Assembly: GCF_004345645.1 (NCBI RefSeq)
Contig: NZ_SLWS01000004.1
Span: forward strand, 310,001-374,000
Origin: Actinocrispum wychmicini
GTDB lineage: Bacteria; Actinomycetota; Actinomycetes; Mycobacteriales; Pseudonocardiaceae
Length of the DNA: 64,000 nucleotides
Direction: 5' to 3'
In this document: piece after piece, positions 17,007 through 26,130 of the stretch
How the letters are laid out: each line of letters starts with the position of its first letter
How positions within the stretch are numbered: position 1 is the first letter of the stretch
Notes under the pieces: model-generated
What the model was told of the DNA's origin: nothing
Databases searched by the model: none
What the model saw: only the letters and a program-made list of their open reading frames with translations
Made by a program: the position numbers and the translations under genes

Positions 17007-18338
17007 ATGGATCCTCAGATTGCAGGATTCCGGACGACAAGGGCCGCGACTGCTGCCCTCCGTGCGGCGCGCGCGAGTGTTGCCTGCAGCTGTCGTGCGG
17101 CGGACAGTGGCAGGGTGGCCACCTTCGACCCGCTGCCTCGCGTCGCCGTCGCCCGCATGCCGGAAAGTTCGGCTGCTCGCGGTGACGCGCCCTGGCTGTA
17201 TCCGGGTAACGGGGCCATGACGCGACTACTGGTCAGCCGCGAGGAAGACGGGCAGCAGCAGAAAACGGACGACGCAGGTTCAGCACCTGCGGGCCACGAC
17301 TCCGTCTGTGTCTGGTTCCCGCTGGACTCGGCGGAACCTCGTCAGGACAGCGAGGTGAACAGCGCCGGACACATCGCGGTCGCCGTCACCGCCGTGAAGG
17401 CGCAGTTGGCGCGGGACAAGAACGCGAAGATCACGATCGCCGGTTACGCCAGTGAGGAAGGCGCGCCCGACCACAACCAGTCGCTTTCCGCCCGGCGGGC
17501 CGCCCGGATCAAGGCGCTGCTGGTGACCGCCGGGATCCCCGCCGAGCAGCTGGTCGACATCGGCCGTGGGGTCAGCCGCAGCTGGCCGGGCCGCGCGTGG
17601 AACCGCCGGGTCGACGTCGAGGTGACCTACGACTCCGCCACCGAACCGACCGAGACACCAGTGGATTCACGCGAGAGCCGCAGCTACACCAACCGCGAGG
17701 CGATCGTGATGGAGCGGCTCGAACACCTCTCCAACGTCGCCCAGCGGGAAGGCCCGAACGGAGCCGCGTTCGCCGCCGTGAACAACGACTTCCGCACGGC
17801 ACTGCGGCAGCGGATGACCGCCCTGAAAGAGGGCGACCCGCTGCCGGACGACCTACAGATCGTGATGAAGGCGCTCATTCTCTGGAGCAAGGACAAGGGC
17901 ACCACCTGGGGCGAGGGGATCTTCGACTCGACCGACGTGACACTCAGCTGCGCCGACTACGCCACCGTTCCCGCCTCGCAGAACAAATGCAGCTCCTACG
18001 TGGCGGAAGTGCTCTTCGAGGCGGTCGGCACCGTCCACAAGGTCTACACGTCCGACGAACAGGCGGGCAAGTTCTTCCCGAACCGAGCCGCCGACTGGGG
18101 CGACACCGCCAAGGTCATCTCGAACTACCCGGTCGTCTCCTCGCCCGCGCTGGGTGACGTCTGGTCGAACGGGCACCACGTTGGGATCTTCCTCGGCAAC
18201 TACAACGGCCAGCTGCTCTACATCAGCGCCCGCGACGACGGTGACGGTGTCTTCGGCCTCGGCAAGGCACAGCACGCCCACGGCATCCAGATCAAACTCA
18301 TGCCGGCTGGTGGTGTGTACCGCCACTTCCAGCCCTGA
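17007..18338 (+). CDS. OmpA-like domain protein with CHAP/NlpC-like C-terminal domain
   Basis: The N-terminal 95 residues are Ala/Arg-rich and unstructured. Residues about 100-207 form an OmpA-like peptidoglycan-binding fold (VCVWFPLDSAE, ITIAGYASEEGAPDHNQSLS, RRAARIKALLVTAGIP, WNRRVDVEV). The C-terminal half ends in a cysteine-peptidase-like module with Cys328 (NKCSSYVAEVLFEAV) and His390/391 (LGDVWSNGHHVGIFLG), like CHAP/NlpC cell-wall hydrolases. Together they suggest a wall-binding amidase. There is no classical signal peptide, so export may be non-classical, as for effectors of contractile injection systems. ATG 17007 is preferred; a TTG at 16896 would extend it. The start has no good Shine-Dalgarno and remains uncertain. 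Confidence 0.7.
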   Translation: MDPQIAGFRTTRAATAALRAARASVACSCRAADSGRVATFDPLPRVAVARMPESSAARGDAPWLYPGNGAMTRLLVSREEDGQQQKTDDAGSAPAGHDSVCVWFPLDSAEPRQDSEVNSAGHIAVAVTAVKAQLARDKNAKITIAGYASEEGAPDHNQSLSARRAARIKALLVTAGIPAEQLVDIGRGVSRSWPGRAWNRRVDVEVTYDSATEPTETPVDSRESRSYTNREAIVMERLEHLSNVAQREGPNGAAFAAVNNDFRTALRQRMTALKEGDPLPDDLQIVMKALILWSKDKGTTWGEGIFDSTDVTLSCADYATVPASQNKCSSYVAEVLFEAVGTVHKVYTSDEQAGKFFPNRAADWGDTAKVISNYPVVSSPALGDVWSNGHHVGIFLGNYNGQLLYISARDDGDGVFGLGKAQHAHGIQIKLMPAGGVYRHFQP

Positions 18339-18404
18339 CCTACCAAGGTTCATGGCGTCGCCACTTGTGCGGCAAGGGCCCGTTCACAGGCCCATCCGTA
18401 CCCT

Positions 18405-19010
18405 GTGGGTGTGCTCTTGTGGATCAACGGTCCGTTCGGCGGTGGCAAGACCCAGACTGTCTATGAGATCCATCGTCGGCTTCCGCACAGTGTGGTCTGC
18501 GACCCGGAGCACGTCGGTTTCGGCTTGCAGCGGATGGCCCCACCGTCGCTACGCGGGGACTTCCAGGACTTCCAAGCGTGGCGGCAGGGCGTGCGGGAGG
18601 TGCTGGACCGTGCCCTCACCAAGCATGAGGGCACGGTGATCGCGCCGATGACGCTCGTGGAGCCCGGCTACTTCCAGGAGATCATCGGCGGCCTGCGAGA
18701 CGACGGCCACGACGTCCGGCACTTCGCGCTGCTGGCCGATCGTGAGAGGGTCCTGCGTCGGCTGCGTGTACGCGGCCTGGGTGGGCTGGGCCGGGAGAGC
18801 TTCGCGGTGTCCAAGCTCGACGTGTGCCTTCAGCGGCTGCGGGAGCCCGGGTTCGGTGAGCACGTGCGGACCGACCGCCTGACCATCCCCCAGGTCGCCG
18901 ATCGTATTGCTGCCTGTGCCGACCTCACGCTGACCCCGAACACCGACGGCGCGTTGCGTGGGCGCCTACGCCGAGCCTGGACATCGATCAAGCACATCCG
19001 ATTCGACTGA
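18405..19010 (+). CDS. AAA/P-loop kinase-like protein (TmrB-like)
   Basis: A 201-residue P-loop NTPase that begins almost at the Walker A motif (LLWINGPFGGGKTQTVYEIH, GPFGGGKT residues 9-16). HSVVCDPEHVGFGLQRM follows, as in the tunicamycin-resistance protein TmrB and related kinase-like ATPases, then TVIAPMTLVEPGYFQEII and an LID-like Arg-rich segment (LLADRERVLRRLRVRGLGG). The family is proposed to phosphorylate or sequester small toxic molecules. GTG 18405 or GTG 18411 could start it. The gene stands alone between the OmpA-like gene and an insertion-sequence remnant. Confidence 0.85.
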   Translation: MGVLLWINGPFGGGKTQTVYEIHRRLPHSVVCDPEHVGFGLQRMAPPSLRGDFQDFQAWRQGVREVLDRALTKHEGTVIAPMTLVEPGYFQEIIGGLRDDGHDVRHFALLADRERVLRRLRVRGLGGLGRESFAVSKLDVCLQRLREPGFGEHVRTDRLTIPQVADRIAACADLTLTPNTDGALRGRLRRAWTSIKHIRFD

Positions 19011-19123
19011 CCGTCTCACCTCCCCTCGCGTATCTGGCCCGGACTGCGCCGAAGCCGACATGACCCACCCGCCTACCGGGCCAGACCGTTGTTCGCGGTG
19101 TGCCAGGCTCGGGGGCGTGACCT

Positions 19124-19680
19124 TCACGCTGATTGGCCGAGCCCCTGCGTGAGGGGTACCGGTGGGCCCGGATGAGCGCGGCGATCACCGCCCGCTCTCC
19201 GGCGGCCCGGAGTTCGGGCGAGCTGAAGCGTCGACAGCGAACCTGCGGGCCACCTGCTCCTCGCTGCTGCTTTGGACTGCACGTCCGTCGGGGCCGCGGT
19301 GCGGACGACGAGCGACCACGTGGTCCGTGTCGAGCGGCGAGTGGGGGAATTACGTGAGCGGATCATGGCCTGCTGGGGGAATTGTGTGAGCGCTGACACT
19401 TGTTCGGCGAAGGTGGTGCGTGCGCAGTTCGGGTGTGCCGCAGACGAATCGACGGACTCGTAACAGACTACGGTCTCGGCCCCACTAATCGCGGCATCGG
19501 ACAGGTGCCGCTGGTAACGGCTGTGCACCCGCTCGGATCGAAGCGCACAGCCTGGACAGACCGCGTCTGGCGCGGTGGTGCTGGCGTAGATCCGCACGGT
19601 CGGCCCCCGGCGGGTGACCTGCTCGATGTGCAGGTCGGAAAGGTGCGGAAGCAGGGCTGCCAGATCATGGTCATCACACC
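19124..19680 (-). mobile_element. ISL3-family transposase remnant
   Basis: Read leftward from about 19680: DDHDLAALLPHLSDLHIEQV, RRGPTVRIYASTTAPDAVCP, GCALRSERVHSRYQRHLSDA and ARTTFAEQVSALTQ. This is the zinc-finger N-terminus (CPGC then a CxxC-like pair with one half degraded) of ISL3 transposases. A stop codon lies just upstream in frame, the second Cys pair is lost, and after about 19350 the sequence no longer matches. No terminal inverted repeats were recognised and the DDE catalytic domain is missing. It is an inactive IS fragment that may have contributed to rearrangements nearby. Confidence 0.65.
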
Positions 19681-20084
19681 CAGAACGTGATCAACTACGA
19701 GATCGGTCCATGATCATCAGGGTGGCATCACCAACTTTGTGCCAGAGCCCCATATCTCCGTTGCCGTGGTCACGCGGCCTGGGCAATCCGTCGTCCGATG
19801 CGCCATCGAGGTCAGCCCACCAGCACAGGAAGATGCTGGTCAGGCAGGGCAGCGCTGGTTCGCGAGGACCAGCGAGGATCGCAACAGCTTGGTAGCCCAC
19901 AACTCAGCTTGTAACGTCTTTGACGCAGCGCTGGAACGAGACTTCAGCGAGGATGGCAACGCCTGCGGTTCGGGTTTGTGTTGTGTGGGAGCGTTGATCT
20001 GTCGAGCGTTTGGGTGTCAATCGGCGTGCGGCCGTTCGGGTCGACTGGGGTCGTTTAGGGCGACGGTGAGGCAATACTGGGTCG

Positions 20085-20534
20085 ATGAGTGACGCGCCTG
20101 ACCGACCGGTGCGTGGCGCGAGGGTTGTCCGCGTGGCCGGCGATGTGGGCACCGTGGTGCAGATGGGCATCGTCGAGGGTGGGATGCGTGTTCACCAGTC
20201 CGTCCACCGACCGGTGGTGGCATTGCCGCATCGGGCCGGGATCTTTCCGGTGCGGGCGGCGGCGTTTCAACACCGCGCGGTCGCCGACCTGTTGGCGCGA
20301 GTGCTGGCCTGCGACTCGGTGGTGCATACCGTTGTGGTGTCGGGATTGGGTGGGGTGGGCAAGACCCAGTTGGTGTTGGACTGTGCCGAGCGGTTGTGGG
20401 CCTTGGGGCAGGTCGAGTTGTTGGTGTGGGTGACCGCGGGCTCGCGGGAGGCGGTCGTGTCCAGCTTTGCCCGGCTGGGCGCCGACCTGACTGGTATCGA
20501 GGACCCGGACGCCGAGTCGTGCACGCAGGCCAGG
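20085..20534 (+). pseudogene. NB-ARC/STAND NTPase N-terminal fragment
   Basis: ATG 20085 starts a protein with a Walker A motif HTVVVSGLGGVGKTQLVLDC (GLGGVGKT at residues 87-94), then AERLWALGQVELLVWVTAGS and FARLGADLTGIE. This is the standard beginning of actinobacterial NB-ARC TPR proteins. After CTQARWADRW (about residue 150) the expected Walker B region (typically VVLDD) is absent. The frame runs through about 25 unrelated residues into an MFS transporter N-terminus and then into AICE DNA. A functional STAND ATPase needs the missing domains, so this is a remnant. Confidence 0.65.
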
Positions 20535-20606
20535 TGGGCCGATCGGTGGCGGAGTGCGGCATCGTTGCTGCCTGAGGCGGACGGCCTGGCTGATGGGCAT
20601 CGGGCC

Positions 20607-20699
20607 ACGGTGGCCACGACCATTGCCGTAGGCGATTCCGCCTCACAACGCCGAATCGCCTTCGCGACGACCATCGGCACCACCATCGAGTGGTACGAC
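20607..20699 (+). pseudogene. MFS (MHS-type) transporter gene, 5' fragment left of the AICE
   Basis: TTIAVGDSASQRRIAFATTI leads into GTTIEWYD, the conserved first-helix motif of metabolite:H+ symporter-type MFS proteins. It breaks off exactly at the tyrosine-aspartate codons TAC GAC (20694-20699), where AICE DNA begins. The matching continuation (FLIYTTSAGLVFAQLFFQPA) is at 30971. A possible GTG start lies near 20610. The gene was split by the element. Confidence 0.75.
20693..20699. other. Left attachment core (attL) GTACGAC
   Basis: Seven bases shared with the right end. To the left the DNA encodes GTTIEW of the MFS protein; to the right it leads to the integrase gene end at 20760. The core length is inferred from the longest identity that restores the MFS frame. 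Confidence 0.7.
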
Positions 20700-20759
20700 A
20701 ACTTCACACGCACCGCCCTGACCAGCCGCTATGGAGTTTGTGATCTTGCTAGGCCGTCG

Positions 20760-22061
20760 TCAGGCCGTCCCCGGTTCGTCGGCCACGCCTCTCGTTCGGC
20801 GTGGCCGGAACACCTTGTTTGAGGCCAGCCGTGCCCGCTTGTGGCTGGAGGGCACCAAGTGCGTGTAGATCCGGAGGGTGTAGCCCGGGTCATGGTGGCC
20901 CAGGTACTCCGACACCTCTTTGATTGAACTGCCTTGCGCGAGCCAGTTTGACGCGCAGAAGTGCCGCAGGGCATGCATGCCGTCCCGGCGGTTGGTGTAC
21001 TCCAAGCCCGCCGCCTTGAAGGCGCGCTTCCACACCTCATCGAGGAAGTTGCCGCCCCGCCACAGGTTGTTGGTCAGCGCGCCCCGGAACTGGCCGATAC
21101 CGTCGTCTGTCTTGTCGATCAGCAGCCGGACCGTGACCGGCTTCCCGGTCGGCTCCAACCACGGCAGCGTGACCCGAACCGGCTCGTATGTGTCCAGGTA
21201 GTCATCGAGGGCATCCAACACGCCCTCACCGAGCGGCACCACCCGCGTCTTGCCGCCCTTGGGTGGCGCGAAGACCGGGTGTGGATCAATCCATCTGATC
21301 TGTCGGTTGACATGCAGTTCCAGCGCGTCACGATCAATGTCGTCCGGGCTGAGCCCGAAGATCTCCATCTGTCGCAGAGCCGCACCAGCACCGAGAGGCA
21401 CCACCACCTGATAACGGTGCGGTAGCGCCAAGTGAAGTTTCTTGATCTTGACTTCCTGCCACGGAGTGATCTTCCTTTCTTCCGGCTTGGGTCGCTTGAT
21501 GCTCTTGTTACGCAACGGGTTTGATCGGATCAGCTTATCTTCCACCGCAGCACTCAGGATCGCTGACATCAGGTCGAAGATCTGCGCCCGGTATGCTTCG
21601 GTGATCTGGTTTCCCTTCATCCAGGCCAGCCAGTCACGGGCCACCACTACCGTGACGGACTCCAACGAGCTTTCCTTGAAGAACGGGTAAATCTGTGCGT
21701 TCAGCCGCCGCGTGGTGGTCTGGACCGTGTGAGCGTCCTGTGACTGTCCTTTCAACCATCCGGTGACATAAGACCGTAGGGTTGCCTTTCCCGCGTCCGG
21801 GTCAATGTAGACACCCGTGAGCACATCGGTCTGCACCTTGGCAAGGAAGTTCTTTGCCCGCGTCAGCTTCCCGTCCGGGAACGACTCCGAGGTCTCCTTG
21901 CCGGGGTTGTTGGGGTCGGGGTAACGGACCTTGTACCGCAGGCCCTTCCCATGCAGATCAGTCTTTTCCCGGACGGGCTTGTTCTTCGCGTTCAAGACGA
22001 CGTTGCCGTTCTCGTCGCGTTTGTCGCGCCACCACCGGTCTTGGATGTGCCCAGCAGCCAT
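20760..22061 (-). CDS. int: AICE tyrosine site-specific integrase
   Basis: A 433-residue integrase of the pSAM2/AICE type. An N-terminal AP2-like arm-binding region (GLRYKVRYPDPNNPGKETSE) and a SAM-like core-binding domain (about 92-190) precede a catalytic domain with all active residues: Arg230 (GAALRQMEIFGL), Lys271 (PPKGGKTRVVPL), His363-x-x-Arg366 (HALRHF), His389/390 (LGHHDPGYTL) and nucleophile Tyr399 (RIYTH). It should catalyse integration and, with Xis, excision at the GTACGAC att sites. The gene is the outermost of the element, ending 61 bp from attL. Its start lies 41 bp from the end of the xis gene, so they are probably co-transcribed. Confidence 0.93.
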   Translation of the reverse strand: MAAGHIQDRWWRDKRDENGNVVLNAKNKPVREKTDLHGKGLRYKVRYPDPNNPGKETSESFPDGKLTRAKNFLAKVQTDVLTGVYIDPDAGKATLRSYVTGWLKGQSQDAHTVQTTTRRLNAQIYPFFKESSLESVTVVVARDWLAWMKGNQITEAYRAQIFDLMSAILSAAVEDKLIRSNPLRNKSIKRPKPEERKITPWQEVKIKKLHLALPHRYQVVVPLGAGAALRQMEIFGLSPDDIDRDALELHVNRQIRWIDPHPVFAPPKGGKTRVVPLGEGVLDALDDYLDTYEPVRVTLPWLEPTGKPVTVRLLIDKTDDGIGQFRGALTNNLWRGGNFLDEVWKRAFKAAGLEYTNRRDGMHALRHFCASNWLAQGSSIKEVSEYLGHHDPGYTLRIYTHLVPSSHKRARLASNKVFRPRRTRGVADEPGTA

Positions 22062-22101
22062 GTTGTTGTGTCCTCTCCCGTCCAGTTGCCGAAAGAATCG
22101 G

Positions 22102-22308
22102 CTAGGCCACGTTGTCCCTGTCGATCTCTTCCAGCCATGTGATCACGTCGCCCGGGTCGTAGCGGACGTGTTTGCCCATCCGCTTGTACGTCGGGCCAGT
22201 GCCCTTGTGCCGCCAGTCCCGAAGGGTCGCTTCGGAGATCTGGAGGAACGCCGCCAACTCCGCAGGCGTCCATAACGGACCGGCTGTCGCTTCCCGATAT
22301 GTGGTCAT
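22102..22308 (-). CDS. xis: Excisionase / MerR-like HTH DNA-binding protein
   Basis: A 68-residue winged-helix protein: LWTPAELAAFLQISEATLRD is followed by WRHKGTGPTYKRMGKHVRYD and PGDVITWLEE. This is the helix_turn_helix_17/Xis pattern found directly upstream of AICE integrase genes. It is expected to bend DNA at the att site and direct excision. It lies between the rep gene (ends 22336) and int (starts 22061) on the same strand, the classic rep-xis-int order. The basic wing RMGKHVRY is intact. Confidence 0.88.
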   Translation of the reverse strand: MTTYREATAGPLWTPAELAAFLQISEATLRDWRHKGTGPTYKRMGKHVRYDPGDVITWLEEIDRDNVA

Positions 22309-22335
22309 GTCTTCTGCCCCTCCCCCGAGGTCCTA

Positions 22336-24030
22336 CTACGCCGCATCCACGGCGTCGGCCGTGTCCGTGGTTGCCGAAACATCCCGACCAGGAGGCCCGG
22401 CCGCCGCCAACAGCGCCCGGTCATATTCCGCCCGCCAGGTGATGCGTTGCGCGATGGCGTGCATCAGCAGGTGATCTCTGGGTGGGGCGTGTTGATCGGA
22501 CGGGTCGACCGTGCGCCAGATCAACCGGGACGTGTCAGTGACAGGCTTGACGATCCCGACCGCCGCGAGCATCTGAGCGACGAACGCTTTCCGGTCGGCC
22601 CGATGGTCGGTCAGGGTCTTGCCGGACCACTTCCTAGAGACCAGCACCCGCCGACCCGGCAGCCCCAGCGAGGAACGCCGATGTGCCCTGCCCTTGCACC
22701 GGCCAGGCACAGTCTTAGCGTTGACACCCTTCGGGTTGACGCCATAGAGCAGCCACACCGCACACGACGCCGAGCACGGGGTGACCTGAAGTTCCGCGTG
22801 CAGCCGCTCATGGTGGGCCGCCTGCCGATCACTACCAGCCTCGATCACCTCACCGGTCGACTTCGTCAGGTACTTGGTGAGATACCCGATATGCCGCCCG
22901 GCCTCCTCGGTGTCGCCGAGGATGCCCTTGGAATGCACCTGGACCCCGAACCGCGCCACATGCGCCGGCTCGTCCACCGCCGCCACCGCGTCCTCCCACG
23001 ACGTCAACGGCGCCCGGGTGACCGGGTCCACAAACGACCGAACCCGACTGTCCCACTCAGGCAGCGGCTCACCGTCCAGGTAGACCCGTTCGTCATGCGC
23101 CGGCCACCACACCTGATGGTAAGTCGCCGCCGTGACCAGCCGCAGCACCTCATGCGAGATCGAACCCCGAACAGCCGCGTGCAGATGCGGCGCCGCCCGC
23201 TTCTGCGGTTCGACCGTGCCGAAGTACTGGACATCCCAGCCGACCACCCGGCGCAGGTTCTGCCACCACCGGTCCACCAGGGACGCGAAGTGCACCGCAT
23301 CCCGCGCCGCCCGCCGATAGTCATACGTGTCCGGCCGGACCGGCGTACCGTCCTCCAGCACCCGCCCATAGCTGTCCAGGGTGAGCGTGACGAACATCGA
23401 CGGCCGATACCTGCCCGCGTACTCCCGGCCGACCGTGGTCTTCGCGACCTTGCGCCGAGGCAGCTCGGGAGCGTCCTGGCGCCGCTTGGTGGACCGCTTC
23501 ACGGCACACTTGCCGGGGGTGTCCGGGGACGGCAGCCGACCCCGCATCCCCAGTTGCCGAAGTTCCTGATCGGTCTGGGTGATCTGCTCCCGCAGGTCCT
23601 CCGCCTCCTCCAGATCCCCCGCGACCACGGTCTGTTGGTAGGCGGTGAACAGGTCCGCCCGCAGCGTCACCAGCGCCGCGTGATCCCCGGTGGGAGATTC
23701 CGCTGTCAGGTCAGGCTCGTCGGTCCGGTGCCACCCTTCCCGGCATTGAGTGACCCGCAACGCCTTAGCTTTCTGCGCGCATGGCCGACACACCGACTCC
23801 ACAGTGGACCCACAGGGCACCGCGACATACCGCAGTTCCCCCGTCTCCGGGTCTCCGACCTCCATGGTGAACGGCCGGACACACACCCCGTGCTGTTCGG
23901 CCGCCGCCTTGACCACGTCGGCCGCCAACGGCACCCGCATCCGTTCCGCCCGGGTCCGGCCCGCGACGTCCAGGGGGACACTGGCCACGCCCTGGGCCGC
24001 CGGCTCTGTGGTCGTACTGGTCGCGGTCAT
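22336..24030 (-). CDS. AICE replication initiator (RepSA-like, HUH family)
   Basis: A 564-residue protein with an early zinc-ribbon-like pair (CRPC, residues 81-84, and nearby Cys) and a HUH nickase core: FVTLTLDSYGRV (about 213) and the metal-binding HLH in PHLHAAVRG (282-284). The later DRQAAHHERLHAEL and Cys-containing region are typical of RepSA-type initiators. It should nick the double-strand origin and start rolling-circle replication of the excised circle. The start is fixed at ATG 24030 by the ATGA overlap with the stop of the preceding gene (TGA 24029-24027); upstream frame extension would only duplicate that gene's coding DNA. The origin itself was not recognised. Confidence 0.85.
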   Translation of the reverse strand: MTATSTTTEPAAQGVASVPLDVAGRTRAERMRVPLAADVVKAAAEQHGVCVRPFTMEVGDPETGELRYVAVPCGSTVESVCRPCAQKAKALRVTQCREGWHRTDEPDLTAESPTGDHAALVTLRADLFTAYQQTVVAGDLEEAEDLREQITQTDQELRQLGMRGRLPSPDTPGKCAVKRSTKRRQDAPELPRRKVAKTTVGREYAGRYRPSMFVTLTLDSYGRVLEDGTPVRPDTYDYRRAARDAVHFASLVDRWWQNLRRVVGWDVQYFGTVEPQKRAAPHLHAAVRGSISHEVLRLVTAATYHQVWWPAHDERVYLDGEPLPEWDSRVRSFVDPVTRAPLTSWEDAVAAVDEPAHVARFGVQVHSKGILGDTEEAGRHIGYLTKYLTKSTGEVIEAGSDRQAAHHERLHAELQVTPCSASCAVWLLYGVNPKGVNAKTVPGRCKGRAHRRSSLGLPGRRVLVSRKWSGKTLTDHRADRKAFVAQMLAAVGIVKPVTDTSRLIWRTVDPSDQHAPPRDHLLMHAIAQRITWRAEYDRALLAAAGPPGRDVSATTDTADAVDAA

Positions 24031-24443
24031 GCGGTCCGCCCATCGGCAAGCAGCGCCCACGACCGCAGCAGCGCCCAGGACAACGCCACTCGTCGACCAG
24101 CGACCAGGCCCGGCAACCGTGGCCCATCCACCAGGCCACCGAACACCCGCACCGGCACGTCATCGGTGAGCCGGCCCCGTACCTCCAGCACCACCAGGTC
24201 CTCATCCGGACACGACGGCCGCCAGGCGCACGCGGTCACCGCATCCAAGGTGTCCGCCCACGTCAACAACTCCGCCGCCAACTCCGGCAGCGACCCGCCA
24301 GACAGCTGGATTGTTCCCGCGGAATTGCCCCCGTCGACAGCCGCTGTGACCTGTACCGGGTCGGCCAGCTCGAACCCCGTCAGATGCTCGGCCAGCGACG
24401 CCAACATCTCACCGGTCGTGATCATTGTTCGTGTGCCGCTCAT
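24027..24443 (-). CDS. AICE hypothetical protein between rep and tra
   Basis: A 138-residue protein, no known domain. The N-terminal half is helical (MLASLAEHLTGFELADPVQV), and the centre carries PELAAELLTWADTLDAVTAC with two Cys (ACAWRPSCPDED). The C-terminus is beta-rich (VLEVRGRLTDDVPVRVFGGL). It overlaps the FtsK gene's stop upstream and the rep start downstream by four bases each (ATGA), so all three are translationally coupled. Genes in this position are common in AICEs and are generally uncharacterised; a role in replication or transfer is inferred from position only. Confidence 0.75.
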   Translation of the reverse strand: MSGTRTMITTGEMLASLAEHLTGFELADPVQVTAAVDGGNSAGTIQLSGGSLPELAAELLTWADTLDAVTACAWRPSCPDEDLVVLEVRGRLTDDVPVRVFGGLVDGPRLPGLVAGRRVALSWALLRSWALLADGRTA

Positions 24444-25921
24444 GCCGCCGCACCCCCCTCGCCGCCATCGCTCGGGCTACGGAACGGCAGCACCTCACCG
24501 GTCCACCCGTTGATGTACGCCCGCAGGTCCGCCAGATCACTGTCGGTCGGGTAGAACGCCCGAGCCCGCACCGGTTCCCGCTTGCCCTCCTCTTTCACCC
24601 AGGCCACACCCGGGGTGAGTTCGGAGATCTCGTGTGCTTCCGCGCCGCGCTCCCGGACCCCATCGCCGAGGGTCATGTCCACCTGGGTGGCCTCATCCAG
24701 CCGCATCGCGATCCGGGTCGTGAACAGGTTCCTGAAGGGCACGATCTCCTTACGCGGGTCCTGCACCAGGGCCAGCGTGGCGAACCCGGGAGCCCGGCCC
24801 TGCGAGGTGATCGTTTGAATCGCCGCCTGAGCGCGTTCCTTCAGTCGCTTGTCGGTCTGGTAGGCGATCACGTCCGCCAACTCATCCACGATCAACACCG
24901 TGAACGGCTGACCACTCTCCGCGCTCCAGCGTCGCCGCAGGCCCCGATACTCACCCGCACGTGCCCGGACCTCGTTCGCCAACTCCTCCAACAACTCGAC
25001 CGCGTCCGGCCCGTTGTCATAGACGACCTCGTGGAACACCTCGGGGCACTGCCCGAGCTCCATCCCGCCCTTCGGGTCGATCCCGACCAGCCGGACGAGA
25101 CCGGCTTTGATCAGTGGCGCCAACGCCCACACCACCGACCACAGGATCGAACCCTTACCCGCGCCCTGGACACCGACCACAAGAATCTGATTGCCCAGCA
25201 GCCGAATCCGCCACGCCTTACCCGTCTCCGTCCGACCGATCACGATCCGCTTGAGATCCACGCCCGACGCATCCGCCATGGCCGGGAGCGGCAGCGTGCC
25301 GGTCAACGGGTCCGACCGGATCAAGTCCAACTCGATCCGCCCCGGCCCGGTCACCCGCACCCGACACGAGTTCGCGTGAAACGAGTGCGCCAGCCCGGAG
25401 GCCCGTTCGGTCCACTGCTCCGGCGCCTGGCCCTGGATCATCCGAACGGCGACCTTGTCCCGCCAGCCTTCCGACCGCACCCGCTTCAACCGAGGCCGGT
25501 ACTCCCGGCCCTTCGCGGTGCCGGTCAAGTTGGCCAGCCGCATTACCGTGCGCCACTCCCACGCATAGACGCTCATCCGCCGGACCTCAGTGCGCAGCCA
25601 CCGGCACCGCCGGGTGAAGGACTCCGTGAACCGCCACCACCACACCAGCAACCCCACGATCACCACCGAGGCCACCGCGCCCACCAGGTAGTGACCGGCC
25701 CACCAGTCCAACGCCAGGCCCCCGACAAGCAACGTGATCGTGAGCGGGTAGTACCAGCACAGCCGCACCAGCTTGGCCAGAATCCAGATGACCAGCCACG
25801 TCAGCACGATCGGGGAGATGATCAGTTTGACCCAGCCGGGCAGCAGGGTCCACCACGGCAACCGAGGCCGGGCGATCTCCAACGGCGCCGGGTCCACCCA
25901 GCGCGAACCATCCCGACGCAT
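24440..25921 (-). CDS. AICE conjugative DNA translocase (FtsK/SpoIIIE, TraB/TraSA-type)
   Basis: A 493-residue septal-type translocase that moves double-stranded DNA between mycelia. There are two or three N-terminal membrane helices (IISPIVLTWLVIWILAKLV about 34-52, TITLLVGGLALDWW and AVASVVIVGLLVWWW), then an FtsK motor domain with Walker A GVQGAGKGS (about 250-258), Walker B VLIVDELAD (342-350) and a Q-rich segment ITSQGRAPGFATLALVQ. ATG 25921 is selected because it overlaps the TGA of the zinc-ribbon ORF (TGATG). An in-frame upstream ATG at 26041 would add 40 residues with a poorer context and would overlap that whole gene. It ends in ATGA overlap with the next gene. Confidence 0.88.
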   Translation of the reverse strand: MRRDGSRWVDPAPLEIARPRLPWWTLLPGWVKLIISPIVLTWLVIWILAKLVRLCWYYPLTITLLVGGLALDWWAGHYLVGAVASVVIVGLLVWWWRFTESFTRRCRWLRTEVRRMSVYAWEWRTVMRLANLTGTAKGREYRPRLKRVRSEGWRDKVAVRMIQGQAPEQWTERASGLAHSFHANSCRVRVTGPGRIELDLIRSDPLTGTLPLPAMADASGVDLKRIVIGRTETGKAWRIRLLGNQILVVGVQGAGKGSILWSVVWALAPLIKAGLVRLVGIDPKGGMELGQCPEVFHEVVYDNGPDAVELLEELANEVRARAGEYRGLRRRWSAESGQPFTVLIVDELADVIAYQTDKRLKERAQAAIQTITSQGRAPGFATLALVQDPRKEIVPFRNLFTTRIAMRLDEATQVDMTLGDGVRERGAEAHEISELTPGVAWVKEEGKREPVRARAFYPTDSDLADLRAYINGWTGEVLPFRSPSDGGEGGAAA

Positions 25922-26130
25922 CACCAACCACCCCGCACAGCCGAGGTGGACCTGGTGATCGTGGGGAACTCCAAGGCCAGCGCGCCGGAGCACGCCGAAC
26001 ATCTCGTGTCGCCAGGCAGCAGCCGAGCGAACCGTTGACATTTCTCACACCGCGTTTGGGTGATACCCCTTGCCGGGGTCCCCGCGGCTTGCTCTACGCT
26101 AGGCACAGTCTGCTCCAAGTGGACTGGCAC
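25921..26130 (-). CDS. Small zinc-ribbon protein coupled to the translocase
   Basis: A 69-residue protein with two Cys pairs, RCEKCQRF (Cys28, Cys31) and RCSACSGA (Cys44, Cys47), spaced like a rubredoxin-type zinc ribbon. The TGA at 25923-25921 overlaps the ATG of the FtsK gene, and the ORF uses a frame different from the longer FtsK reading. Regular CxxC spacing and the coupling argue that it is expressed. GTG 26130 is a possible start, but the nearest AGGA is about 17 bases upstream; an internal TTG is an alternative. The role may be transfer-DNA or protein binding. It would be missed by any annotation that extends FtsK upstream. Confidence 0.6.
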   Translation of the reverse strand: MPVHLEQTVPSVEQAAGTPARGITQTRCEKCQRFARLLPGDTRCSACSGALALEFPTITRSTSAVRGGW

